From Desulfuromonadales bacterium (lineage in GTDB: Bacteria > Desulfobacterota > Desulfuromonadia > Desulfuromonadales > JACZKF01), in assembly GCA_029289095.1 (NCBI GenBank), contig JARFUG010000002.1:12286-50299 (forward strand): a DNA stretch of 38,014 bases. The letters run 5' to 3'. The position numbers and the translations under genes are program-made. Shown here piece after piece: positions 8,659 to 17,425 of the stretch (position 1 is the first letter of the stretch; each line of letters begins with the position of its first letter). The notes beneath the pieces were generated by a model. The model had not been told where the DNA came from and made no database searches. It saw nothing but the letters and a program-made list of their open reading frames with translations.

Positions 8659-8777
8659 TTATTCCTCCCGGTGCAAAACGCCGGCGCAGAATCGCACGAC
8701 GCGAGATGAAATGACGCCCGGGATATCGTAAAATAGGATTCAGTGTATCCATTATTGCGCAGCCTCTGGAAAAGAAG

Positions 8778-11579
8778 GTGAATGAAAAGCGGCCGAAAGG
8801 CTCTCAGGATCTCGTTGTTTCAAAGGACACCACAGAGAAGGGCGATGAGCGCGTTCTGCTTCTGAAAGGCTCCCGGCGGGCCGACTCCCTTCGTTCGGTC
8901 CTGACCGAAGCCGGCCTTTCCGTTCTCCTTTGCTCCGATGAGGACGCCCTGTACAGGGCCGCCCAAAGAGGGATTTCAGTCCCTCTTCTCGCACCGGAGG
9001 ACTCCGATGCGCCGGCCACAATTTCTGTTCTGATCTCCCGCCTTCAGCAGCAACCGCAGTGCTCCGACATCCCGATACTGGCCCTTGTCTCTGAAAAGAT
9101 CGCCTCCGGCGACGCCGCCGTCCCCGGCAACGTTTTGTTTCTGACCGAGCCGCTCTCGGCCGCGACGCTGGCAAGCGCGACACGGTTCGCCCTGCGCACC
9201 CGCAGAGGACAGGTGGAATCGGCCCAAGGACTCGCACACGCGGGCCGGGACGCCGTCTTTCGCGAGGGGGCGTGTCGGTTTGAGATGATTTTCGAGCGCG
9301 CGGCCATGGGGATCGCCCTCAGCGACATCAACGGTACGCTGCTGCTGGTCAACCGTACGTTCGGCGAAATGCTCGGTTATCTCCCGAACGAGTTGAAGGG
9401 GCGCAGCCTCAGGGAGATGATCCACCCTGAAGACCTGACCAACTGCGAAGCGCACTCCCGCAGGCTCCTCAACGGATCGCTCGACAGCTACAGTCTGGAG
9501 AAGCGTCTGGTGCGCCGCGACGGGGAGGCTCTCTGGGTCGAACTTACCTGCTCAACGGTTCCCGCAGGAGCGGGTGAGCCCGGGGCTATCGTGACCGTCG
9601 CCGAGGACATCACCGATCACCGCCGCGCCCAGGAGGCGCTGCGGATCAGCGAAGAAAGACTGCGCCTTGCAGCCGACGCCGCGCACATTGGCATCTGGCA
9701 GTGGGAAATGGCCGACGGTCGCCAGCAGTGGGACACTCGCTGCAAAGCCCTGTTCGGGCTCTCCCCTGAAACACCCGTATCGTTTCAGACGTGGAGGAAC
9801 GCTCTTCATCCCGACGACCGCCAGCGCATGGCCCATGAAACGACTCTTTTTCTCTCCGGCTATGTCGAAACCAAGGAATACCGGGTCGTCTGGCCGGACG
9901 GCAGCGTCCACTGGCTCCTCGCCCGGGGGACGGCCCACTTCGACCGCTCCGGACAGCCGCAGCGCATGATCGGAATCGTCATGGACATCACTGATCGTAA
10001 GAAGGCCGAAGAGGCGCTTCGCCTCGGGGAGGAGCGCCTGCGCCTTGCCGCCGAGGCGGCCGGTATCGGCATCTGGCAGTGGAACGTCAACGAGGACAGG
10101 CTCCTTTGGGACGAGCGCTGCGCAACCCTGTTCGGACACCCCCATCTCAACAAGGACGCCACCCTGAGCGATCTTCTCGCGCTTCTTCACCCCGAAGACC
10201 GCGCACGCATCCTCAGGAACCTCTCCAGCGCGCTGCAGCGCCCCGAGATCAACACCGAGATTCGCACGAGCCCGCCCAACGGCGCCATGCACTGGCTCCT
10301 GGTGAGGGGCAAGACGCAGTTCGACGAGCAGGGGCAGCCGCTGCGCATGAACGGCATTATCATGGATGTGACCTCTGCCAAAATGACTGAAGAGCTCCTG
10401 CAGAAAGCCATGGAGGCGGCCGAGACGGCGAGTCGCACCAAGAGCGAGTTTCTCGCCAACATCAGTCACGAGATCCGCACCCCCATGACGGTCGCCATGG
10501 GAGCCCACGAACTGCTCCAGGAATCGGCGCTCGAAGACGATCAGCGCCAGTACCTGGAGATGGCCCAGGTCGCCCTGAGCACCCTTTTGCGGCTCATTGA
10601 CGAGATCCTGGACTTCTCCCGGCTCGAATCGGGAAAGATGCTCTTCGAAGTCGAGTCGTTCGACCTGCACACCTCCCTCAGGGAGGCGGTCGACGCCTTT
10701 CAACTGGAAGCCGGCCGCAAGGGGCTCGAACTGCACCTCGAGATCGGCAACGAGGTTCCCCGCATCGTGCGCGGCGATGCGGCCCGACTGCGCCAGGTGC
10801 TCACCAACCTGATCGGCAACGCCGTCAAGTTCACCCAGGAGGGGAGCGTGCGCGTCACCGCCGCGGTCACCACCCGTGAGGGGAAAAAAGAAAGGCTCCT
10901 CTTTTCGGTGTACGACACCGGCATCGGCATCTCTGCTGACAAACAACACCTTCTCTTCCAGAGCTTCAGCCAGCTCGATTCTTCCCACACCCGCCGCTAC
11001 GGTGGGACGGGGATCGGCCTCGCCCTGAGCCGCCGCATCGTAGAGCGTCTCGGGGGTGAAATCTGCATGGAAAGCGAGCCCGGAAAAGGGAGCGCCTTTC
11101 ATTTCACCATCCCCCTGGAGCGTCCCGCCTGGGCCTGGGCACAGGCCAGCGCAGAGAGCGAGCAAAGAGCGCCTGAGGCCTTCCATGCCGCACAGGGCGA
11201 GTCGCCGCGCATCCTCATGGCCGAGGACGATCCGATGCTGCGTGAACTCCTCGGGATCATCCTCGGCAACCGCCACTGGAACGTTGAGGAGGCCAGAAAC
11301 GGACGCGAAGCGCTCGCCATCTCGGAGCATGAAAAGTTCGACCTGATCCTGATGGATGTCCAGATGCCCGAAATGGACGGACTGGAGGCGACCCGAGCCA
11401 TACGGAAGCGAGAAAAGGAGACCGCTTCCCACATTCCGATCATCGCCATGACGGCCCATGTCCGCGAAGAAGACCGCCGCCGCTGTCTTGAAGCAGGAAT
11501 GGACGACTATCTCTCCAAACCGGTCCAGATGTCCGAACTCTACGCCAAGCTGGAGAAGTATCTCGGAACGAAGCACTGA
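8778..11579 (+). CDS. Hybrid sensor histidine kinase with three PAS domains
   Basis: A 933-residue signalling protein without an obvious membrane segment, probably cytoplasmic. An N-terminal region (about 20-140) resembles a degenerate receiver domain. Three PAS/PAC units follow: about 160-285, 290-415 and 420-540. The second and third each begin with an RLRLAA-A helix and GIWQW, suggesting duplication. The HisKA box SHEIRTP has the phosphoacceptor His at residue 564. The ATPase domain has an N-box (NLIGNAVKF), DTGIGI and GGTGIGLALS. A C-terminal receiver domain (about 810-930) has EDD, phosphoacceptor Asp860 in LMDVQMPEMDG and the LSKP lysine. The start is GTG; a nearby ATG is out of frame. 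No cognate output protein is adjacent, although the sigma-54 activator gene follows. The signal is unknown. Confidence 0.93.
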   Translation: MNEKRPKGSQDLVVSKDTTEKGDERVLLLKGSRRADSLRSVLTEAGLSVLLCSDEDALYRAAQRGISVPLLAPEDSDAPATISVLISRLQQQPQCSDIPILALVSEKIASGDAAVPGNVLFLTEPLSAATLASATRFALRTRRGQVESAQGLAHAGRDAVFREGACRFEMIFERAAMGIALSDINGTLLLVNRTFGEMLGYLPNELKGRSLREMIHPEDLTNCEAHSRRLLNGSLDSYSLEKRLVRRDGEALWVELTCSTVPAGAGEPGAIVTVAEDITDHRRAQEALRISEERLRLAADAAHIGIWQWEMADGRQQWDTRCKALFGLSPETPVSFQTWRNALHPDDRQRMAHETTLFLSGYVETKEYRVVWPDGSVHWLLARGTAHFDRSGQPQRMIGIVMDITDRKKAEEALRLGEERLRLAAEAAGIGIWQWNVNEDRLLWDERCATLFGHPHLNKDATLSDLLALLHPEDRARILRNLSSALQRPEINTEIRTSPPNGAMHWLLVRGKTQFDEQGQPLRMNGIIMDVTSAKMTEELLQKAMEAAETASRTKSEFLANISHEIRTPMTVAMGAHELLQESALEDDQRQYLEMAQVALSTLLRLIDEILDFSRLESGKMLFEVESFDLHTSLREAVDAFQLEAGRKGLELHLEIGNEVPRIVRGDAARLRQVLTNLIGNAVKFTQEGSVRVTAAVTTREGKKERLLFSVYDTGIGISADKQHLLFQSFSQLDSSHTRRYGGTGIGLALSRRIVERLGGEICMESEPGKGSAFHFTIPLERPAWAWAQASAESEQRAPEAFHAAQGESPRILMAEDDPMLRELLGIILGNRHWNVEEARNGREALAISEHEKFDLILMDVQMPEMDGLEATRAIRKREKETASHIPIIAMTAHVREEDRRRCLEAGMDDYLSKPVQMSELYAKLEKYLGTKH

Positions 11580-11584
11580 AACCG

Positions 11585-11678
11585 GGTCAAAGGTTAAAGG
11601 TTCAAGGTTAAAGGTTCAAGGGTTCGAGATTCAGATTCAAAAATCACTGCCTGGCTCCTGGCTTCTGGCTTCTGCTTT
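11585..11678. repeat. Two heptamer arrays (GGTTMAA and CTGGCTY)
   Basis: Five perfect-period units GGTCAAA, GGTTAAA, GGTTCAA, GGTTAAA, GGTTCAA occupy 11585-11619, and four units CTGGCTC, CTGGCTT, CTGGCTT, CTGCTTT occupy 11651-11678. The first starts 5 bases after the kinase stop codon. GGTTCAA is the reverse complement of the TTGAACC unit at 25104-25110, and CTGGCTC matches the units at 29-42 and 23756-23804. Confidence 0.82.
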
Positions 11679-11686
11679 CCAACTCC

Positions 11687-11716
11687 TTGCCCCCGGCTCC
11701 CCCCTCCTGCTATACT
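11687..11716 (+). promoter_or_regulatory. Possible promoter for the sigma-54 activator gene
   Basis: TTGCCC (11687-11692) and TATACT (11711-11716) are 18 bases apart, immediately after the heptamer array and about 38 bases before the ATG at 11755. The -10 hexamer is good and the -35 weak. Confidence 0.42.
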
Positions 11717-11754
11717 CCCCTGAGTAACTTTCCTACACACTCGAAGGGGAGACG

Positions 11755-14577
11755 ATGGAAGCGGTCTTTCAGCAGCGCCTCGAAGAACTGACGCAGAAAA
11801 TCGCCAGCTACAGCAAGGAGAACCTGGAGGACATCCTCCATGTCGTTGTGCAGGCGGTGAACCTTATCACGCGCCAGAACCGATGTCGGATTTACCTGGA
11901 AGATCTCACCAGCGGCGCGCTTGTCTGCTCGGCGGCCAGCGGACTCCTCGCCAAGGCGATCCGCGAGCAGGGATTTCCCATCAACTCCACGGATTTTCTC
12001 GTCTCGCGGGTCTATGTTACACAGGAGGAGGCGCAGGTCGAAGACATCGCCACCTTCCAGAGCGCCTACGCCCGGGAGCTCGCCGAACGTTTCGCCATTG
12101 CATCGAGCTATCATCTACCGCTGCTGCACAACGGCTATTCCATCGGCGTGCTGTGCATCGACAGCGGGCGCAAGGGTCTCCTCCCTTCCGAGGACCAGCG
12201 TCGTCGCCTCAAAGTTTTCATGGACGAGGTCCTTCCGGTCATCAATCAGGCCCGCAAGCATCACCAGCAAATGGTCCTCGCCCGTCGCGTCGACGAGGCC
12301 AAGAAGAAGGAGGCCGCTCTTTACATGGTCAAGTCGGCGGTGCGCCTCATCGACAAGCTCTCCCTCGCCTCGGTTCTCATCCCCTATCCCCTGGCGCCCG
12401 AAGCCGGAGAGGAGGGGCTGCAGATCCTCGCCTCCTATTCCAAGGAGAAGGAGGCGCGCCTCCTTTACGAGGACGACATTCTCATCAATCTCGGACCGGG
12501 CAAATCCCTCCTGTCGCGCTACATCAACAGCGCCGGAGTCATCATCGACGAGCGGCTCCTCTCCCCCGTCTACATCCACGACCTGCCGACCGAAATCCTG
12601 CAGAAGCGCTACCTGACCGAGGAACTCGGGCTGAAATCCCTTTACGTGGTGCCGCGTTTCGAGCCGCGCACCCGCCGCATCATTTGCCTCGTCAACTACT
12701 ACACCACCGAGGCGTACACCTTCAGCGATTTTGAAAAGGGGCTCCTCGAAGCCCATGCCGAGATGGCCCAGCGCGTCATCCAGGAGATCGGCGAGGAGCA
12801 CATGGAGATCAAGGTCCTCTCCGAGATCAACGATCTGCTGCAGGAAAAATTCACCGGCCTTCAGCCCTTCCTGAACCGCATTCTCTCCAAGGCCACCGAA
12901 CTCATCGGCGCCGATACCGGAAGCATCGCCTTGGTGCGCGAGGAAGAGGGGCAGCGCTGGCTCGTCGTCGAGGAGCCCGATGGGCGCCTCATCGGCGCCA
13001 AGAGCAAGGAATGGCTCAAGAAGAACATCCCGCCCATTCGCGTCGGCGGCAGCAATTTGCCTCCCGAAGAGCGCAGCCTCACCGGCTACGTCGCCCACAC
13101 GGGGCGCCCCCACATCATCGCCGACACGGCTGAGGAGAAGCGATCGGGGGGCTTTTACCGGGAGATCACCGAGGTGATCAAGAGCGAGATCGTCGTTCCG
13201 GTTCTGAGCGAAAACGAGGTCGTCGCCGTCATCTGCCTCGACAGCCTGCGCCCCTACTACTTCACCGACGAGCACAAGCGCATCCTGCAGATCATCGGGC
13301 GCATGATCCACCGCACTCTCATCGACCTGCAACGCATCGAGAAGCTCACCACCGAGGTGAACCGCCTGCGTTCGGACGTCGACTACAAGGACCCGAAGGT
13401 CTTCTCCTACAAGCTCGGCAACATCATCGGCAATTCAGTCTCGGCCGGGCGGATCGTGGAGTTCATCCACAAGGTCACCCCGCCGATCTTCAACCGCATT
13501 GCCTACTGGAGCCGCACCGACGTGCAGGAGGCCACTCTCGGGCTCCCCTCGATCCTGATCACCGGCGACACCGGCAGCGGCAAGGAATTTCTCTTCAACA
13601 ATCTCTTTTCGCGCCTCAACGAGATGTACAAGGAAAAGATCGATCCCCGGGGGGAGCTCTCAGTGAAAAAGACCAACATCGCCGCCTACAGCGGGGAGCT
13701 CACCTACTCCGAGCTCTTCGGTCACAAGCGCGGCGCATTTACCGGAGCCCATTCGGACCGCAAGGGGATTCTGGAAGAGGCGCACGGCGGCGTCGTCTTC
13801 CTCGATGAAATCGGCGACGCCGACCCCAAGACGCAGGTGCAACTCCTGCGTTTTCTCGACAACGGAGGCGTCGTGCGTCTTGGTGAGAACACGACCCGCT
13901 ACGCCCGGGTACTCCTGGTGGCTGCGACAAACAAGGACCTGCGCGAGCTCATCAGGCAGGGCACATTCCGGGAGGACCTTTTTCATCGGCTCTCGGAGCT
14001 TACGGTGCAAATCCCCTCCCTTAACGAACGCCGCGAAGACATCCCCGATCTTGCGACCCACTTTCTCGGCAAGCTCTGGCGCGTCTACAAAACGCCCGAA
14101 GAGAAAGAAACCGACGTCCCGGTCCTTACCCGCGAGGCCCAGGCCATCCTTTCGAAACATCATTACACCGGCAACGTACGAGAATTGCGAAGCATCCTCG
14201 TGCGCGCCCTCCTTTTTCGCAAGCGAAGAGTCATCTCCGAGGAGGACATTCGGCAGATCGTCGGAGCACTCGAATTCCGCGACACCGAAACCCCCGTGGA
14301 AAAACTCACCGAAGAGGCCGCGCGGGAGATCTTCAACGCCATCGGCCGCGGTGAAACCGATTTCTGGGCAGGAGTGCACGCTCCCTTTTCGGAAAATCGC
14401 ATCTCACGGGACGTGGTCGCCTCCATCGTCGAGATGGCGCGCCGCCAGGGGGGGAATTCGATGCCGAGAGTCGCCGAGGTGCTGCGAGCCTGCGATCCCA
14501 GGAACGACGATTCCGAGGAGAGAAAGACATTCTACCGCTTCAAGAATTTTCTCTACAAGACAATCAAGATCGGGTGA
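11755..14577 (+). CDS. Sigma-54-dependent transcriptional activator with three GAF domains
   Basis: A 940-residue regulator that would activate RNA polymerase carrying sigma-54. Three GAF-like sensor regions occupy about 20-165, 175-350 and 350-545. The AAA+ domain (about 590-840) has Walker A GDTGSGKE (about 602-609), the sigma-54-contacting GAFTGA loop (about 660-665), Walker B VVFLDEIGD and a conserved RGTFREDLFHRL segment. The C-terminus carries a helix-turn-helix candidate: GGNSMPRVAEVLRA then TFYRFKNFLYK. It looks like a Fis-type helix pair with an inserted acidic stretch (DPRNDDSEERK), which is unusual. The start ATG has GGGGAG about 4-5 bases upstream. It follows the hybrid kinase but has no receiver domain, so it is likely ligand- or redox-controlled rather than phosphorylated. 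Target genes are unknown. Confidence 0.92.
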   Translation: MEAVFQQRLEELTQKIASYSKENLEDILHVVVQAVNLITRQNRCRIYLEDLTSGALVCSAASGLLAKAIREQGFPINSTDFLVSRVYVTQEEAQVEDIATFQSAYARELAERFAIASSYHLPLLHNGYSIGVLCIDSGRKGLLPSEDQRRRLKVFMDEVLPVINQARKHHQQMVLARRVDEAKKKEAALYMVKSAVRLIDKLSLASVLIPYPLAPEAGEEGLQILASYSKEKEARLLYEDDILINLGPGKSLLSRYINSAGVIIDERLLSPVYIHDLPTEILQKRYLTEELGLKSLYVVPRFEPRTRRIICLVNYYTTEAYTFSDFEKGLLEAHAEMAQRVIQEIGEEHMEIKVLSEINDLLQEKFTGLQPFLNRILSKATELIGADTGSIALVREEEGQRWLVVEEPDGRLIGAKSKEWLKKNIPPIRVGGSNLPPEERSLTGYVAHTGRPHIIADTAEEKRSGGFYREITEVIKSEIVVPVLSENEVVAVICLDSLRPYYFTDEHKRILQIIGRMIHRTLIDLQRIEKLTTEVNRLRSDVDYKDPKVFSYKLGNIIGNSVSAGRIVEFIHKVTPPIFNRIAYWSRTDVQEATLGLPSILITGDTGSGKEFLFNNLFSRLNEMYKEKIDPRGELSVKKTNIAAYSGELTYSELFGHKRGAFTGAHSDRKGILEEAHGGVVFLDEIGDADPKTQVQLLRFLDNGGVVRLGENTTRYARVLLVAATNKDLRELIRQGTFREDLFHRLSELTVQIPSLNERREDIPDLATHFLGKLWRVYKTPEEKETDVPVLTREAQAILSKHHYTGNVRELRSILVRALLFRKRRVISEEDIRQIVGALEFRDTETPVEKLTEEAAREIFNAIGRGETDFWAGVHAPFSENRISRDVVASIVEMARRQGGNSMPRVAEVLRACDPRNDDSEERKTFYRFKNFLYKTIKIG

Positions 14578-14596
14578 GGGGATGCCGGGAAGGAAA

Positions 14597-14626
14597 AACG
14601 GCGCTCCGGAAAACCGGAGCGCCGTT
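14597..14626. terminator. Hairpin terminator between convergent genes
   Basis: A perfect 13-bp stem (AACGGCGCTCCGG with its reverse complement) closes a 4-base loop. On the minus strand it runs into a T-rich tract, so it should stop transcription of the sfr-like operon coming from the right. On the plus strand the T-tract is poor, but the stem lies just after the activator stop codon and may act in both directions. Confidence 0.8.
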
Positions 14627-14652
14627 GTAATCGCCTTTAAAGAACGTGTTCG

Positions 14653-17220
14653 TCAGGCTTTTGCGACCTGTACCGCCACGCGGTTCCCGTCCTTCAACAC
14701 CTGCTGGATCCTCAAGTCCGGGAAATGGTGCGGAACAAAGAGCATCCCCTTCTGGACGTTGGTGCTCAGGACGACGGGCCCCTGAGCGCTGCCGGCCGGC
14801 GAGGTGACTTTCACCTTTGCGCCCTCGGTCACGCCGCAGGCTGCTGCGTCCTCAGGGTGCATTTCAATATAGCCCCCCGGTGCGACTTCCAGACAGGCCT
14901 CCGATGCGGTGGTGGTGGTGCCGAAGTGAAAGAGGATCTTGCCGGTGAAAAGCTGCATCCCCTCGGCCGCAGCCACTCCGTCGACGGGGGAGTAGCGAAG
15001 CCCCTTCTCGACGAGGCGATAGGGCTCTTTCAAACAAGGGCGGCAGCGCCCCTGGCCGACAAAACAGACATCCCCGTACAGAGGCGTCAGGGTCTTGACC
15101 TCGGCGAGGATCGCTTCGGCATTGAAGTAGGCGATCGGCTTGAGGCGTCGGTAGAGATCGGCGAAGATCTCCCAGTCCTCCCTGGCGTTGCCGCGGGGAG
15201 AGACCGCCTGGCCCAGGCAACTGATGCGGTGATCGAGGGAGGTGACGCTGCCGCTTTTTTCCGCCGGAGAAGCGCCCGGAAGGAGCACATGGGCGAGTTC
15301 GGTAAGTTCGGAGGCGAGGATATCCTGCACCACAAGGAACTCGACCTTCTCGAGGGCTTTGCGCCAGCGCCCGGCGTCGGGGAAGGTCAAAGGATTGGCA
15401 GCGGCGAGATAGAGGAAGCGGATCTCCCCCTTTTCGATCCCCTCAAGAATCTCGAGGGCGTTACGGCCGCCGGTGGGGAGCTTAGCCCCCCAGGCCTGTT
15501 CGAAACGGGCGCGCCCGCTCGCGTAGTCCTGGTGTCCCGGGAGACTCTCGGGGCAGACGCCCATGTCGAGCAACCCCTGCATGTTTCCCTTCTCGTCGAC
15601 GGGGAACAGACCGCCGACATCGCCGTGCAGAGCGCCAGAGACGAGGGACAGGTTTGCCAGGGCAAGAGTGATCTCTTCGGCCTGCGCCCCCCGGATGATG
15701 TCGCCGCCGAAGACGATGGCCACGCTTTCGGCCTTGCCGAGATACCCGGCCGCCTCTTCGAGGTCCCCCAGCGAAATCCCGGTCTCGCGCACCGCACGCT
15801 CCAGGTCGAAGGCGGCGAGGTGCGTCTTGAGCTCGTCGGCATTTTCCAGGTAGCGTCTCAGGAAATCCTCGTCGGCCGCTCCGGTCTCGACGATGATCTT
15901 GGTCAGGGCATTGGCGAGCCAGATCTCGCTGCCGGGGCGGTACTGGAGGAAACTTTCGGCATAGGGGGTCAGCTTGACCCGACGCATGTTGGCCAATACG
16001 AGACGTCCGTTGCGCTTGCGGCAGGCCTCTTCGATGGCCCAGTCGATCATGGGAGCTTCGGCCGTGATATCCGAGCCGAAGACCAGGACCGCGTCGGACT
16101 GCGCGATCCGGTCGATGCGGTTGCTCGCCCCCTTCAGCCCGAGCGCCTTGTCGAGGGCGCGATGGGCGCGAAGGGCGCCGAAGCGGGCTTCGGAGTCGAT
16201 GTTGTTGCTGCCGATGCCGGCGCGGAAGAGTTTCTGGAAGAGGTAATTTTCCTCGTTGGTCAGCCTCGGAGAGGCGAGCCCGGCGATGGCAGCGGCGCCC
16301 TGCGACTCGCTGATTGCACGGATCTTGCCGGCGACCGCGCCGAGCGCCTCGTCCCATCCTGCCTGGAGCATCCCTTTTTCGGTGCGCATCGCAGGAGCGA
16401 GAAGTCGTTTCGGAGAATCGATGTAACCGTACCCGAAGAATCCGCCGATACAGAGATTGCCGTCGTTGGCGGTCGTGCCGTCTTCGGAGGTGACTCGCAG
16501 GACGGTGTCGTTTTTCACGTTGTAGTCGATCTGACAATTGCTGCCGCAGAAGGTGCAGATCGAGGCGACGCGGGTCATCTCCCAGGGGCGGGCCTTGAAC
16601 AGGAACGGTTTGGACAGAAGGGTTCCGGTCGGACATTCGGCGACGCAGTTTCCGCAGAACTCGCAGTCAAGCGGCTTGCCGTCCACGGTGTCGATGAAAG
16701 CGCGTTCCCCCTGCTCACGCACCACCAGGGCGCTGGCGCCGACAACCTCGTGGCAGACCTTGACGCACTTCTCGCACAGGATGCAGCGGGAGGGGACCTG
16801 CTGGATCAGGGGCCAGGTGTCGATGACCTCGTGTGCGAGATCCGCCGCGGCATAGGGCTGGGTGTCGACATCGAGATCGTAACAGACGTCCTGCAGGCTG
16901 CATTCGCCCCCGGCGTCGCAGACGGGGCAGTCGAGAGGGTGATTGACCAGGAGCATCTGTACGACCTGCTGGCGGATGCGCGTCAGGCGCTCCGACTGCG
17001 TGGCGACGACGATCCCATCCTTCACCGGGGTGTTGCAGGCGGTCTGCGGACGATCGAGGCCCTCGACCTCCACCACGCAGATCCGACAGGCGCCCGTCGG
17101 AGAGATCTTCTCCAGCCAGCAGAGCGTCGGAATGGCAATATCGAGTTTCTGTGCCGCCTCCAGGATCGTGGCCCCCTTCGGGACACTCACCTGCTTGCCG
17201 TCAATCGTCAAACTGACCAT
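14653..17220 (-). CDS. sfrA: NuoG-like molybdopterin/iron-sulfur oxidoreductase subunit (SfrA-like)
   Basis: An 855-residue soluble subunit. A [2Fe-2S] ferredoxin domain has C34, C45, C48 and C62. An H94-C98-C101-C107 cluster, two ferredoxin-type [4Fe-4S] motifs (C146/149/152/156 and C186/189/192/196) and a molybdopterin-family [4Fe-4S] motif (C222/225/229 and C257) follow. The rest matches the molybdopterin oxidoreductase body of NuoG or formate dehydrogenase alpha. No selenocysteine codon is seen. With the adjacent NADPH-type flavoprotein this fits the SfrAB NADPH oxidoreductase of Geobacter, described as a soluble Fe(III) reductase and later linked to NADPH/acetate metabolism. No membrane complex I genes are adjacent, which argues against NuoG proper. 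The ATG has AGGAG 6 bases upstream. Whether it binds molybdenum cannot be told. Confidence 0.85.
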   Translation of the reverse strand: MVSLTIDGKQVSVPKGATILEAAQKLDIAIPTLCWLEKISPTGACRICVVEVEGLDRPQTACNTPVKDGIVVATQSERLTRIRQQVVQMLLVNHPLDCPVCDAGGECSLQDVCYDLDVDTQPYAAADLAHEVIDTWPLIQQVPSRCILCEKCVKVCHEVVGASALVVREQGERAFIDTVDGKPLDCEFCGNCVAECPTGTLLSKPFLFKARPWEMTRVASICTFCGSNCQIDYNVKNDTVLRVTSEDGTTANDGNLCIGGFFGYGYIDSPKRLLAPAMRTEKGMLQAGWDEALGAVAGKIRAISESQGAAAIAGLASPRLTNEENYLFQKLFRAGIGSNNIDSEARFGALRAHRALDKALGLKGASNRIDRIAQSDAVLVFGSDITAEAPMIDWAIEEACRKRNGRLVLANMRRVKLTPYAESFLQYRPGSEIWLANALTKIIVETGAADEDFLRRYLENADELKTHLAAFDLERAVRETGISLGDLEEAAGYLGKAESVAIVFGGDIIRGAQAEEITLALANLSLVSGALHGDVGGLFPVDEKGNMQGLLDMGVCPESLPGHQDYASGRARFEQAWGAKLPTGGRNALEILEGIEKGEIRFLYLAAANPLTFPDAGRWRKALEKVEFLVVQDILASELTELAHVLLPGASPAEKSGSVTSLDHRISCLGQAVSPRGNAREDWEIFADLYRRLKPIAYFNAEAILAEVKTLTPLYGDVCFVGQGRCRPCLKEPYRLVEKGLRYSPVDGVAAAEGMQLFTGKILFHFGTTTTASEACLEVAPGGYIEMHPEDAAACGVTEGAKVKVTSPAGSAQGPVVLSTNVQKGMLFVPHHFPDLRIQQVLKDGNRVAVQVAKA

Positions 17221-17307
17221 ATATGCTCCTCAAATCGGGCGAAAGCGTAGCAAGAATTTTTCGGCTACTGGCGCGTTCCGTCGAAGCGCAACAGGATATT
17301 TTCGGGC

Positions 17308-17416
17308 TGATCAAAATGCCTGGATGCAAGGCGCCTGAAACCCTGAGACAAAAGGCGTACCGAAGGGTACGTTGTTGTCGAAGGGTGAGGGCAACGCCGC
17401 AGACGGGCGTTTTTCA
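17308..17416. repeat. Hairpin-rich intergenic element between sfrB and sfrA
   Basis: The 205-base gap between the two subunit genes contains two stems: CGTACC/GGTACG at about 17356-17373 and AACGCC/GGCGTT at about 17392-17415, the latter followed by a short T-run on the plus strand, opposite to the genes. No ORF is supported. It looks like a dispersed intergenic repeat of the sort common in this lineage; only one full copy is in the window, so this is an inference. It may set the ratio of the two subunits. Confidence 0.4.
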
Positions 17417-17425
17417 TCATCCCTG

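Noticed and set aside
8426-8752. Minus-strand open frame of 108 codons
   Set aside because: Overlaps the DUF3096 gene and its promoter in another frame; Arg-rich translation with no motif.
9552-11576. Minus-strand open frame of 674 codons opposite the hybrid kinase
   Set aside because: Antisense shadow of a gene with clear kinase and receiver motifs.
11585-11640. Possible tRNA T-arm (GGTTCGAGATTC)
   Set aside because: The sequence is part of the heptamer array; no acceptor stem, anticodon arm or other tRNA features surround it.
14725-17250. Plus-strand open frame of 841 codons opposite the SfrA-like gene
   Set aside because: It is antisense to a gene with all expected iron-sulfur motifs. 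Its translation has no recognisable domain and arises from GC-rich codon bias.
17392-17420. Rho-independent terminator on the plus strand
   Set aside because: There is a stem with a short T-run, but no plus-strand gene ends there; more likely part of an intergenic repeat.
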